From: Pseudomonas fluorescens
GTDB taxonomy: Bacteria; Pseudomonadota; Gammaproteobacteria; Pseudomonadales; Pseudomonadaceae
Length of the DNA stretch: 64,000 nt
Reading direction: 5' to 3'
NCBI RefSeq assembly: GCF_018614655.1
Contig: NZ_JAGGOG010000003.1
Coordinates: forward strand, 248,001-312,000
Positions within the stretch are counted from its first letter, which is position 1. Each line of letters opens with the position of its first letter. This document shows, one piece after another, positions 33,805-42,520 of this stretch. A program made the position numbers and the translations under genes. The notes beneath the pieces were generated by a model that searched no databases, was not told the origin of the DNA, and was given only the letters and a program-made list of their open reading frames with translations.

Positions 33805-36312
33805 TTACTTCCGGGGCTTGATCCGTGCCGTGGCCTCAGCCACCAACGGATCATCCGGCCAGTAGTGCTTGGGATAGCGACCTTTCAAATCCTTCTTCAC
33901 CTCGGCGTAGGTACTGCGCCAGAAATTCGCCAGGTCCTGGGTCACCTGCACTGGCCGCCGCGCCGGCGACAACAGGTGCAACTTGACCACTTGCCGCCCG
34001 CCGGCAATACGCGGCGTGTCCGCGAGCCCGAACAACTCCTGCAAGCGCACCGCCAGGATCGGCGGCTGCTCGCTGTAATCCAGGCGCACCGATGAACCCG
34101 ACGGCACCTTCAGGTGATGGGGCGCCAGTTCGTCCAGGCGTTGCGGCAACGGCCAGGGCAGCAGGTTATGCAGGAAACTGGACAGGTCCAGGTTGGCGAA
34201 ATGACTCAGGCGCGAGACCTTGCCCAGGTACGGCATCAACCAATGTTCAAGGTTGGCGAGCAACGCGCTGTCGCTGACGTCCGGCCACGGGCTGTCTTTA
34301 CCGGCGTCCAGTTGGCGCAACAACATCACCCGCGCCTGCCACTGACGCAACTCCGGGGTCCAGGGCAGCAGTTCCAACCCCTTGCGGCGTACCAGGTTGA
34401 CCAGCGCCTGGTTGCGAGCGGCTTCGTCGAGGCCGGCCAGCGGCTCTCGGCCAAGTACCAACTCGCCCACCTTGCGCTGGCGTTCAGCGCGCAATACACC
34501 TTCGCGCTCGTCCCAGTCCAGTTGATCGACCACCCGTACTTGTTCGGCCAACACTGAGTCAAACAGTGCCGGATCAAAGTCCGCCGCCAGGTAGATCCGC
34601 TCCTCCCGCTGACCCTGACGACTGCCCAGATCGGCGATCACCAGCCACGGCTGTTTCATCAAGCTGTCAGCCTCGGCAAACAGCGCCGCGCGGCCATTGG
34701 CCAAGCGATACTCGGCGCCACCGGCGCGACGTTGTTGCGCCACACGGTCGGGGTAAGCAAGGGCCAGCAAAGCACCGAGCCAGCGCGGATGATCAGGGTC
34801 GGCAACCGCCTGCTCGGCTTTGCCCCGCAGATAACTCCGGTATTGCCGAGCCAGTTGCTTGGCCCGCTGCACACCACCTTGAGTGCCACGTGCGCGCTCT
34901 TCGCCCGACAACAACGCCAGGCGACTGTGCAAATCCGCGCCGCCACCGCGCAAGATATCGCGCTCGCCCAACAGGGCTGCCACGTCACAGGCCATGCTCG
35001 CCAACCCCAGGTCCTGACCGCGCAGCAACAAATGAGCGATACGCGGATGGGCCGGCAGCTCGGCCATTTTCTGACCATGTTTGGTTAACGCACCTTCATC
35101 CAACGCCCCCAGGCGCACCAGCAAATCCTGGGCCTGGGCATAAACGGCCGTCGGCGGGACATCGAGCCACACCAGTTGGCCAGGCGTCACACCCCAGCGC
35201 GCCAGCTGCAAGGCCAGTCCGGCCAGATCGGCCGCCAGGATTTCCGCACTGGCATAGGCCGCCAACGCTTCATGCTGATCCTCGGACCACAACCGATAAC
35301 ACACGCCCGGCTCCAGCCGCCCTGCCCGCCCCGCACGCTGAGTGGCGCTGGCGCGGGAAATACGTTGGGTGTCGAGGCGGGTCATCCCGCTGCCGGGGTC
35401 GAAACGCGGCACCCGCGCCAGCCCGGCGTCGATCACCACCCGCACGCCATCGATGGTCAAGCTGGTCTCGGCGATATTGGTCGCCAGCACCACTTTGCGC
35501 TTGCCGGCGGGTGCCGGATCGATTGCCGCTCGTTGCGCCGCCAGGTCCAATTCGCCATGCAGCGGACACAGCAGTACATCGCCGCGATCACCCAGAGCGT
35601 CAGCCAATTGCTGATTGACCCGACGAATCTCCGCCTGGCCCGGCAGGAAGACCAACACACTGCCGGACTCGTCGTGCAAGGCTTCAAGAATGGTCTGCAC
35701 TAACCGTGGTTCGATAAATTCTCCGGGCTGGAATGGCCGGCCCCAGCGCATCTGCACCGGGTACATACGGCCTTCGCTGCGCAGGATCGGCGCGTCGCCC
35801 AGCAGGCTGGCCAGGCGTTCGCCTTCAAGCGTGGCCGACATCAGCAGGATCTTCAGCGGCTGCTCGTCGCGAAACAGGTCTCGGCCGTTAAGGCTCAGGG
35901 CCAGGGCCAGGTCGGCATCCAGGCTGCGTTCGTGAAACTCGTCGAAGATCAACAAACCCACGCCGTCCAGCGCCGGGTCATCCTGCAAACGCCGGGTGAG
36001 GATGCCTTCGGTGACCACTTCGATGCGGGTGTTGGGGCCGACCTTGCTGTCCAACCGAATCCGGTAGCCGACGGTTTCACCCACCTTCTCACCCAACTCA
36101 CTGGCCAGGCGCTCGGCAGCCGCACGCGCCGCCAGACGCCGGGGCTCAAGCATCAGAATGGTCTGCCCGGCGAGCCAGGTTTCATTCAACAGCGCCAACG
36201 GCACCCGCGTGGTTTTACCGGCACCGGGCGGTGCTTCGAGCACCGCTTCATGGCGCGTCGCCAAGGCTTCACGCAGGGCGGGTAAAACATCATCGATTGG
36301 CAACGAATTCAT
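33805..36312 (-). CDS. hrpB: ATP-dependent RNA helicase, DEAH-type
   Basis: The family start MNSLPIDDVLPALREAL corresponds to ATG 36312, giving 835 residues; the longer frame to 36477 would add 55 unconserved residues. Walker A is APPGAGKTT near residue 29, DEFHER is the DExH motif, SATLEG is motif III, and QRAGRAGR motif VI follows. The HrpB-specific C-terminal domain ends RYPKHYWPDDPLVAEATARIK. HrpB is a widespread DEAH helicase whose precise RNA target is not settled. Confidence 0.93.
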   Translation of the reverse strand: MNSLPIDDVLPALREALATRHEAVLEAPPGAGKTTRVPLALLNETWLAGQTILMLEPRRLAARAAAERLASELGEKVGETVGYRIRLDSKVGPNTRIEVVTEGILTRRLQDDPALDGVGLLIFDEFHERSLDADLALALSLNGRDLFRDEQPLKILLMSATLEGERLASLLGDAPILRSEGRMYPVQMRWGRPFQPGEFIEPRLVQTILEALHDESGSVLVFLPGQAEIRRVNQQLADALGDRGDVLLCPLHGELDLAAQRAAIDPAPAGKRKVVLATNIAETSLTIDGVRVVIDAGLARVPRFDPGSGMTRLDTQRISRASATQRAGRAGRLEPGVCYRLWSEDQHEALAAYASAEILAADLAGLALQLARWGVTPGQLVWLDVPPTAVYAQAQDLLVRLGALDEGALTKHGQKMAELPAHPRIAHLLLRGQDLGLASMACDVAALLGERDILRGGGADLHSRLALLSGEERARGTQGGVQRAKQLARQYRSYLRGKAEQAVADPDHPRWLGALLALAYPDRVAQQRRAGGAEYRLANGRAALFAEADSLMKQPWLVIADLGSRQGQREERIYLAADFDPALFDSVLAEQVRVVDQLDWDEREGVLRAERQRKVGELVLGREPLAGLDEAARNQALVNLVRRKGLELLPWTPELRQWQARVMLLRQLDAGKDSPWPDVSDSALLANLEHWLMPYLGKVSRLSHFANLDLSSFLHNLLPWPLPQRLDELAPHHLKVPSGSSVRLDYSEQPPILAVRLQELFGLADTPRIAGGRQVVKLHLLSPARRPVQVTQDLANFWRSTYAEVKKDLKGRYPKHYWPDDPLVAEATARIKPRK

Positions 36313-36496
36313 ACTGGCTCCAAAGCAGAGCGGCGAGTATAACGGCGAACTGCCGGGCGTCGGTGGTGGTCTGAAAAACACATCGGGATCTGATGGTGAA
36401 CGCGATCTAATGTGAGAACTGGCGTGCCCCATTAGATCGGCTTCGCCTGGCAGATCTGGCTTATAGTTACCCTTCAAGCGTGTTCAGGAGAGTTCC

Positions 36497-36916
36497 ATGC
36501 GTATTGCTTCCCGTGTCATTGGCGGTGTTCTGGCCGTCACCCTGCTGAGCCAGTTGACGGCTTGCGGTTCGATCTTCTACCCCGACCGCCGTGGCCAGAT
36601 CGACGGCAAGATCGACCCGGCGATTGCCGTGCTCGATGCGCTTGGCCTGTTGTTCTATGTGATTCCCGGCCTGATCGCCTTCGGTGTCGACTTCGCTACC
36701 GGCGCCATTTATTTCGAGCCTGGCAAGACCGCCCAGGTGGCCCCGGAGAAACTGCAACAAGCCATCGGTGCCGACGGCAAAGTCGACAACGCCAAGCTGC
36801 AAACCATCATCCAGCAGGAAACCGGCCACAACCTGCCGCTGGACGATCCACGCATGATTCAGTTCAAGGGCAGCGTTCAACAGCTTGCCACTCTGGGTTT
36901 GCAACCCGCCGCTTGA
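36497..36916 (+). CDS. Small lipoprotein of unknown function
   Basis: The 139-residue precursor has a lipoprotein signal (MRIASRVIGGVLAVTLLSQ then LTAC, Cys at 23). A hydrophobic segment LLFYVIPGLIAFGVDFATG and the end FKGSVQQLATLGLQPAA follow. Relatives are widely mislabelled as polyribonucleotide nucleotidyltransferase in databases; there is no such enzyme domain here. An AGGAG site at 36486-36490 supports the start. Confidence 0.82.
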   Translation: MRIASRVIGGVLAVTLLSQLTACGSIFYPDRRGQIDGKIDPAIAVLDALGLLFYVIPGLIAFGVDFATGAIYFEPGKTAQVAPEKLQQAIGADGKVDNAKLQTIIQQETGHNLPLDDPRMIQFKGSVQQLATLGLQPAA

Positions 36917-36932
36917 AGGATCTGAACACCTG

Positions 36933-37826
36933 ATGACCAGCACTCCCGAACACGCCCGGCTGTTGCGCCTGGCCACCCGCGCTTCAGTCGGCGTGGCCTG
37001 CGTGCTGATTGTGACCAAGGCCGTCGCCTGGTGGCTCAGTGGCTCGGTGAGCATGCTCGCCGGGCTCACCGACTCGCTGCTCGATGGTGTGACCTCGCTG
37101 CTCAATTTGCTGGCGGTGCATTACGCCCTGCGCCCGGCCGATGACGATCACCGTTATGGCCATGGTAAGGCGGAGTCGCTGTCGGGCATGGCGCAAGCGC
37201 TGTTCATCGCCGGCAGTGCGGTGTTGATCGCATTCCAGGCGTTCCAGCGTTTGCAGCATCCGGAACCGGTGGGGGCGCCATGGCTCAGCATCGCCGTTAT
37301 CCTGCTGTCCCTGGCCCTGACCGTGGCGTTGCTGATCCTGCAACATCGGGTCATTCGTGAAACCGGGTCGAATGCGGTGCGCGCCGACTCACTGCACTAC
37401 CGCTCGGACCTGATGCTCAACGGCAGTATTTTGATAGCGCTGGTGCTGGCCGGGTTTGGCTTTCATCAGGTAGACGCCTGGTTCGGCCTGGGGATCGCCG
37501 CCTACATCCTGTGGAGCGCGGTCCAGATCGCTCGGGAAAGCTTTGCGGTGCTGATGGACGAGGAACTGCCACCCAATGTCAGCCAACATATGCTGGAGCT
37601 GGCTTGCAGCGTGCCCGGCGTGCTCGGTGCCCATGACTTGCGCACACGCATCTCCGGCAGCCACTGGTTTGTGCAACTGCACCTGGAGTTGCCGGGGGAG
37701 TTGAGCCTGTCGGTAGCCCACGGCATCAGCGACCAAGCCGCCGATGCCATCCATCAAGCCTACCCGCGAGCCGAAGTGCTGGTGCACGCCGACCCACAGG
37801 AAGTGGTCAAGGGCGCCAAGGCCTAG
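36933..37826 (+). CDS. Cation-diffusion-facilitator (CDF) metal-ion transporter
   Basis: From ATG 36933 there are 297 residues. Six membrane helices include the metal-site motif GLTDSLLDG in helix 2 and the later helix-5-type segment ADSLHYRSD. The cytoplasmic C-terminal domain contains HDLRTRISGSHWFVQLHLEL. The DDHRYGHGK segment, between helices 2 and 3, is a CDF hallmark. The layout fits the FieF/YiiP branch, which exports Zn2+, Fe2+ or Cd2+; the actual ion is not readable. Its stop overlaps the convergent next gene by 4 bp. Confidence 0.9.
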   Translation: MTSTPEHARLLRLATRASVGVACVLIVTKAVAWWLSGSVSMLAGLTDSLLDGVTSLLNLLAVHYALRPADDDHRYGHGKAESLSGMAQALFIAGSAVLIAFQAFQRLQHPEPVGAPWLSIAVILLSLALTVALLILQHRVIRETGSNAVRADSLHYRSDLMLNGSILIALVLAGFGFHQVDAWFGLGIAAYILWSAVQIARESFAVLMDEELPPNVSQHMLELACSVPGVLGAHDLRTRISGSHWFVQLHLELPGELSLSVAHGISDQAADAIHQAYPRAEVLVHADPQEVVKGAKA

Positions 37827-38905
37827 TACTGCACCTGATACCCGCGACTGCTCAGGCAGTTGCCCTGAGCCTGGCGGTAGGTTTGCACCACCGCAGGGTC
37901 AGGGGCGTAAGTGACCGTCCGTGGGTCAAAACCACTTTGCTGCACAGCCCAACGGTAGCAGTCGTACCCGTCTTGCTGCACTTGCGCCGGTGATTGACCG
38001 TTGGCGGGATAGGCCACCACGTCATAACCATTGCCTTGGGGCGCAGGTTGCGGTGCGGGGGCTGCGGTCGGCGGCTCAACCACCACGTACTGTTGGGAGG
38101 TGGCCTCGTAGGTGTAATAGGCACCGGCGGCGAGGAAAAACAGCGCACTGCCCACCCACACTTCCCGTGCGTAGTCCGGCAAGTAATGCACCCGGATTCC
38201 GTAAGGCGGCGCTACCACAATGTAGCGTGGGCCTTGGGGACGGTACCAATAGCCGCCCGAAAAGAAATAATCCTGGCCACGATAGGGCACACGGTAGTTG
38301 CGGTCGGGGAAGCGGTCGACGATATAACCCGGACGATGTTGCGGGCCTGGGCCCCAGCCATTGCCATGCCCGTCGGGGCGGCCTGGCCAGCGGTTGTCAT
38401 TGGGGTGCCCACCGTTGTAACCGGGCCGCTGGCCTGGTGCATTGCCGGCCTGCCAATGCTGATTGCCATCGTTGCGACGCGGGATGTCCTGATAGTTGCC
38501 GGGACGCGGCTCCTGGGTCTGGCGAACGGCGTCGGGGCGGCCCTGGATCGGCAAGTTGCTAGCCGGCCGGGGCTGTTCGCTACCCTGGGGGCGCCCTTGC
38601 CACTGACCGCCGCCATTCTGGTCACCGCGATCAACATGCTGATTCTGTGGGCGCGGCTGATTGTTTTCGAAATGCTGATTCTGTGGACGAGGCTGGTTGT
38701 TCTCGGGGCGAGGAGCCTGCGGGCGCGGTTGGTTATTTTGTGGCCGTGGCTGATTGTTGCCACCTGGCCGCCCGCCTTCCGGTCCCCGCTCATGTTGGCC
38801 ACCGCCCTCAGAGCGTTGCCCGTTATCTCGTTCGTCGGCCATGACCTGCGTGCCAACGGTCACCATCAGCAAACCAACACCTGCCAAACGCCAGATGCGC
38901 TTCAT
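37823..38905 (-). CDS. Secreted Pro/Gln/Asn-rich protein with DUF6515-like C-terminus
   Basis: From ATG 38905 (GAGG site) there are 360 residues. A signal peptide (MKRIWRLAGVGLLMVTVGTQV) leads to about 180 residues of low-complexity Asn-Gln-Pro-Arg repeats (NNQPRPQNQH repeated), then a folded part starting near PGYIVDRFPDRNYR. The end has RVHYLPDYAREVWVGSALFF, one hydrophobic segment (ALFFLAAGAYYTYEA) and a final region with two cysteines (YDCYRWAVQQSGF). DUF6515 fits from memory. Function is unknown; surface or envelope location is inferred. Confidence 0.75.
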   Translation of the reverse strand: MKRIWRLAGVGLLMVTVGTQVMADERDNGQRSEGGGQHERGPEGGRPGGNNQPRPQNNQPRPQAPRPENNQPRPQNQHFENNQPRPQNQHVDRGDQNGGGQWQGRPQGSEQPRPASNLPIQGRPDAVRQTQEPRPGNYQDIPRRNDGNQHWQAGNAPGQRPGYNGGHPNDNRWPGRPDGHGNGWGPGPQHRPGYIVDRFPDRNYRVPYRGQDYFFSGGYWYRPQGPRYIVVAPPYGIRVHYLPDYAREVWVGSALFFLAAGAYYTYEATSQQYVVVEPPTAAPAPQPAPQGNGYDVVAYPANGQSPAQVQQDGYDCYRWAVQQSGFDPRTVTYAPDPAVVQTYRQAQGNCLSSRGYQVQY

Positions 38906-39320
38906 GCTCTTCCTCACTGCGGATTAGGGCTTATACATGAGACTGGAAAACAGGGGCCCGGTTCTGCAACAGGTTATCAGTCACGAGAACAATTTTCGCA
39001 CCCAATAAAAAGGGGCGACCCGTCGGCCGCCCCTTGAGAATTTCGTCCTGGCTCAACGCTTTTGACGTTGGCTCACCTCACGCCGTCTTGTGGACAGTGT
39101 GCAGCCCGGGGGCCGGCGCAACCCGGTGGGGTTGGCGGGCCGCAGCCGGCCTGTTGGGCGGGCTGCAGTGGACTCTATGTCCGGGCAGTGATTCTGTTGG
39201 TAATCATAGGCGTGAGGTGCCGACAGATGATTGCGAAGATTGCGTCAATAAACAGTGCTTGCGCAATTTTTAACCCTGGATAGATAATTCGCAGCAATAG
39301 TTACGACAAAGGCCAGCCCC
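38906..39320. other. Non-coding region between the DUF6515-like gene and the Lrp gene
   Basis: I see no credible protein gene in these 415 bp. The stretch 39060-39180 is very GC-rich; 39190-39320 is AT-rich and must hold the promoter of the Lrp gene. A good intrinsic terminator for a leftward transcript sits at 39010-39035. Confidence 0.5.
39010..39035 (-). terminator. Intrinsic terminator for a leftward transcript with no annotated gene
   Basis: AAGGGGCG (39010-39017) and CGCCCCTT (39028-39035) pair with a 10-bp loop, followed on the minus strand by TTTTTATT. The only DNA to its right before the plus-strand Lrp gene is non-coding, so it would end an unannotated minus-strand RNA, or protect the DUF6515-like gene. 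Confidence 0.6.
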
Positions 39321-39800
39321 ATGAGCAAACTTGACCGATACGACCTGAGTATTTTGGCGGAATTACAGCGCGACGCGAGGATCTCCAACCAGGAGTTGGC
39401 CGAGCGGATCGGCCTGTCGCCGTCACCCTGCTCGCGCCGGGTCAAGCAACTGGAAGACGACGGCTACATCGCGCGCCAGGTGGCGTTGCTGGACCGCAAG
39501 ATGCTCGGCCTGAGCCTGACGGCCTACGTGCTGATCGGCATGGACCGACACACGCCCGAGCGCTTCGAGAACTTCGAAGCCGCCATTCGTACCTTGCCGC
39601 AAGTGCTGGAGTGCAGCCTGGTAACCGGGATGGACGCTGACTATCAGTTGAAAGTGGTGGTGCCGGATATGGATCACTACCAGAAACTGCTGCTGGGGCA
39701 TTTGACCCGCATCGAAGGTGTCACCAGCGTGCGCTCCAGCTTTGTGCTGAACCAGGTGCTGAACAGTACCGAGTTGCCGCTGACGCACCTGCGCACCTGA
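39321..39800 (+). CDS. Lrp/AsnC-family transcriptional regulator
   Basis: The 159 residues start at ATG 39321. The winged helix (DRYDLSILAELQRDAR to RVKQLEDDGYIARQ) has the variant recognition helix SPSPCSRRVKQL. The RAM domain (ECSLVTGMDADYQLKVVVPD) follows. The neighbours do not indicate a target. It is separate from the Lrp/AsnC gene at 26874. Confidence 0.87.
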   Translation: MSKLDRYDLSILAELQRDARISNQELAERIGLSPSPCSRRVKQLEDDGYIARQVALLDRKMLGLSLTAYVLIGMDRHTPERFENFEAAIRTLPQVLECSLVTGMDADYQLKVVVPDMDHYQKLLLGHLTRIEGVTSVRSSFVLNQVLNSTELPLTHLRT

Positions 39801-39817
39801 GGCCGCCGCCGAACAGA

Positions 39818-39937
39818 TGTAGGAGCGGCGGTGCGACGATTCGACTTGCTCGCGAATGCGGTATGTCAGCCAATACATTTGGTGACTGACACTCAGCTTT
39901 CGCGAGCAAGTCGAATCGTCGCACCGCCGCTCCCACA
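39818..39937. repeat. REP-type palindrome pair, variant with GCGGCGG arm
   Basis: TGTAGGAGCGGCGGTGCGAC starts the left arm, and the inverse arm ends GCCGCTCCCACA. This is a longer, divergent version of the REP seen elsewhere. It lies between two plus-strand genes. Confidence 0.8.
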
Positions 39938-40047
39938 TTTTGACCGTATTTCAACAATAGGCTCGCATGCGACTGACCGACGCAGGTCAATATCGAGCTG
40001 ATTGCCCTGACGTATACTTTGCGTCCCGCCCCTGCCGGAACTGCCCA

Positions 40048-40266
40048 ATGAACTCCATTGATCCCGCCGTATTTGAAGAATGGATGATGACTGGCCTAGT
40101 CACGATCCTGATCATTTTCATGGGCTTTATCGTCTGGGACCTGGCGAAAAAATCCAAGGCCGGGCGCTTTGGTTCCTTCATCCTGTTCTTCGTGTTGGGC
40201 CTGGGTATAGCCGCGTTCATCATCAAAAGCGTGGTGATCGGCCTTATCGAGTCCGGCGCTTTATAA
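40048..40266 (+). CDS. Small membrane protein, DUF2788 family
   Basis: From ATG 40048 there are 72 residues ([14 protein letters not shown]). Two hydrophobic helices, [19 protein letters not shown] and the C-terminal [19 protein letters not shown], flank a short basic loop (KKSKAGRFG). The frame opens earlier but lacks support. DUF2788 has no known function. The gene end overlaps the convergent rluE by 6 bp. Confidence 0.83.
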   Translation: MNSIDPAVFEEWMMTGLVTILIIFMGFIVWDLAKKSKAGRFGSFILFFVLGLGIAAFIIKSVVIGLIESGAL

Positions 40267-40902
40267 GCGCGCCGGCACCTCTTTCCAATGGCCCTGATCC
40301 AGGCCATCGATCGACCAGTCACCAATACGCACTCGCACCAGGCGCAAGGTCGGCAAACCGACAGCGGCGGTCATGCGTCGTACCTGCCGGTTGCGCCCCT
40401 CACGGATCACCAGCTCCAGCCAATGAGTCGGCACGCTTTTGCGAAAACGCACCGGTGGATTGCGCGGCCACAGTTGCGGTTCATCCAACTGCCGGGCTTC
40501 GGCGGGCAGGGTCATGCCGTCGTTGAGCTCAACCCCATCGCGCAGGCGTTGCAGTTGTTCCTCGGTCGGTTCGCCTTCTACCTGCACCCAATAGGTTTTC
40601 GCCAGCTTGTGCCTGGGGTCGGCAATCCGCGCCTGCAACTGGCCATCATTGGTCAGCAACAACAGGCCTTCACTGTCACGGTCTAGCCGGCCGGCGGGAT
40701 AGATGCCGGGGATGTCGATGAAGTCCTTGAGGGTGGCCCGCCCTTCGCCGTCACTGAACTGCGTGAGCACATCGAACGGTTTATTGAACAGAATCAACTT
40801 CGGCTCAGCCGGTGGCGCCTTGGCAACACGGCGCGGGGCTGACGAGGTTTGCGGATTTTTCACACCGGGGCGGCGGGAAACGGGACGAGCAGGACGGGAC
40901 AT
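40261..40902 (-). CDS. rluE: 23S rRNA pseudouridine synthase (RluE-type, RsuA family)
   Basis: The RsuA-type synthase has 213 residues. A basic N-terminal extension ([15 protein letters not shown]) replaces the S4 domain. The core starts [16 protein letters not shown] and has the catalytic Asp in [17 protein letters not shown]. The GRNRQVRRM motif near the C-terminus is diagnostic. RluE modifies U2457 of 23S rRNA in E. coli. The absence of an S4 domain argues for RluE over RluB or RsuA. Confidence 0.88.
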   Translation of the reverse strand: MSRPARPVSRRPGVKNPQTSSAPRRVAKAPPAEPKLILFNKPFDVLTQFSDGEGRATLKDFIDIPGIYPAGRLDRDSEGLLLLTNDGQLQARIADPRHKLAKTYWVQVEGEPTEEQLQRLRDGVELNDGMTLPAEARQLDEPQLWPRNPPVRFRKSVPTHWLELVIREGRNRQVRRMTAAVGLPTLRLVRVRIGDWSIDGLDQGHWKEVPARL

Positions 40903-40917
40903 GGCAAAAGGAATATC

Positions 40918-40956
40918 TAACGGTCAGGACCGACAATGCTAGTGGCCTGACCGTTA
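40918..40956 (-). terminator. 11-bp perfect inverted repeat between amn and rluE
   Basis: TAACGGTCAGG (40918-40928) and CCTGACCGTTA (40946-40956) pair perfectly around 17 bp. On the minus strand it follows amn by about 20 bp and is trailed by a modest T-rich stretch (GATATTCCTTTT). It is probably the amn terminator; an operator for rluE is the alternative. Confidence 0.5.
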
Positions 40957-40974
40957 AATAACCATCCCAACCGC

Positions 40975-42447
40975 TTAGCGGAACGGCGGCTCGTCAAAGC
41001 TGCGCAATTTGCGCGAGTGCAGCGAGTTGAGTTCAGTGCGCAACAAATCCACCGCCTCAATGCCGATCTTCAAGTGCTGGCTGACCGCACGCTCATAAAA
41101 AGCGTTGGCTGAACCCGGCAACTTGATCTCACTGTGCAACGGCTTATCGGAGACACACAGCAAGGTGCCGTAAGGCACGCGCAAACGATAGCCTTGGGCT
41201 GCAATGGTGCCGCTTTCCATGTCCACCGCCACAGCGCGGGACAGGTTGATCAGCGGACGCTCCTGGGCCCAGCGCAGCTCCCAGTTGCGATCGTCGTAGG
41301 TCAGCACGGTGCCGGTGCGCAGACGCTTCTTGAGCTCTTCACCCTTCTCGCCGGTGACGTTGGCCGCCGCTTGCTGCAAGGCCATCTGCACTTCGGCCAG
41401 GGCCGGGATCGGAATATTCGGCGGCACTACCCGGTCAAGAATCCCGTCGCGGCGCATGTAGGCGTGGGCCAGTACATAGTCGCCGATCGTCTGGGATTGG
41501 CGCAGGCCGCCGCAGTGGCCAATCATCAGCCAGCAATGTGGGCGCAGTACGGCCAGGTGGTCGGTGATGTTCTTGGCGTTGGACGGGCCGACCCCAATAT
41601 TCACCAGGGTTACGCCGTGACCATCGCTGGCTTGCAAGTGGTAGGCCGGCATCTGGTAACGGTGCCAGACCACGCCCGCCGCAATGGCAGACGCTTCGCC
41701 ATGGTCCATGCTTTTGTCGATGATCACGTTGCCCGGCAACACCATGCGGATGAAGCGCGGGTCGCTGCGCAACTGCTCCAAGCCATGGACGATGAACTGG
41801 TCGACATAACGGTGGTAGTTGGTCAGCAGGATCCACGGCTGCACATGGCGCCAGTCGCTGCCGGTGTAGTGCACCAAGCGGCGCAGGGAGAAATCCACAC
41901 GGGCGGCATCGAACAACGCCAGCGGCAGCGGATCGGTGTTTTCCCAGTCATACAGGCCATCGGCGATGCCATCGGTAGCGGCCGACAGGTCGGTACTCGG
42001 GAAGACACGCGCCAGGGTCGCGGCGGTGACGCCGGAACCGGCCAATTCATCGCCCTGCTCTACCACGTACGGGTACGGAATATTCTGCTGGCTGACGCCC
42101 ACTTCCACCGTCACGGTGAAGTCGTGCATCAGCGGCACCAACTGCTCCAGCAAGTATTTGCGAAAGGCTGACGGATGGGTGACGGTGACACTGTAGGTGC
42201 CCGGCAACTGGACCTTGGCATAGGCCCGGGTGGTCTGTGGGACTTCGCCCTGGACTAGGTAGGTCAGGCGCAGTTCAGGGTAGCGAAACAACGCGCGCTG
42301 TTCGGCATCGGGCTCGACGCGGTCTTTGAGGTAACGCTTGAGGGCCTGATTGAGCGCGCCAGTGGCACGCTCATGCAGCGCCGCCAGCCGATCCACGGCC
42401 TCTTCAGCGGTTTGAACAACAACAAAAGCTTCGGTCACGGTAAGCAT
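40975..42447 (-). CDS. amn: AMP nucleosidase
   Basis: Amn cleaves AMP to adenine and ribose 5-phosphate and buffers purine pools. From ATG 42447 (MLTVTEAFVVVQTAEEAVDRL) it has 490 residues; ATG 42474 would add 9. The N-terminal domain is AMP-nucleosidase-specific. The C-terminal phosphorylase fold includes VNIGVGPSNAKNITDHLAVLRP and AVDMESGTIAAQGYR, the ribose/base-binding loop. The end LHSRKLRSFDEPPFR is typical of the proteobacterial enzyme. Confidence 0.9.
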   Translation of the reverse strand: MLTVTEAFVVVQTAEEAVDRLAALHERATGALNQALKRYLKDRVEPDAEQRALFRYPELRLTYLVQGEVPQTTRAYAKVQLPGTYSVTVTHPSAFRKYLLEQLVPLMHDFTVTVEVGVSQQNIPYPYVVEQGDELAGSGVTAATLARVFPSTDLSAATDGIADGLYDWENTDPLPLALFDAARVDFSLRRLVHYTGSDWRHVQPWILLTNYHRYVDQFIVHGLEQLRSDPRFIRMVLPGNVIIDKSMDHGEASAIAAGVVWHRYQMPAYHLQASDGHGVTLVNIGVGPSNAKNITDHLAVLRPHCWLMIGHCGGLRQSQTIGDYVLAHAYMRRDGILDRVVPPNIPIPALAEVQMALQQAAANVTGEKGEELKKRLRTGTVLTYDDRNWELRWAQERPLINLSRAVAVDMESGTIAAQGYRLRVPYGTLLCVSDKPLHSEIKLPGSANAFYERAVSQHLKIGIEAVDLLRTELNSLHSRKLRSFDEPPFR

Positions 42448-42520
42448 CCTGTGTTCTGACTTGCAGGCCTTCATCTTGCCTGTATCCCAGCCTCACCGAA
42501 ACAGTGGGATTAGAATGCGA

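Noticed and set aside
36312-36477. Longer N-terminus for HrpB
   Set aside because: The added 55 residues are unlike the family, would overlap the promoter region of the divergent lipoprotein gene and have no ribosome site.
39175-39207. Ten-codon minus-strand leader peptide (MITNRITART)
   Set aside because: It lacks a ribosome site and any relation to a downstream gene; short frames of this size are expected by chance.
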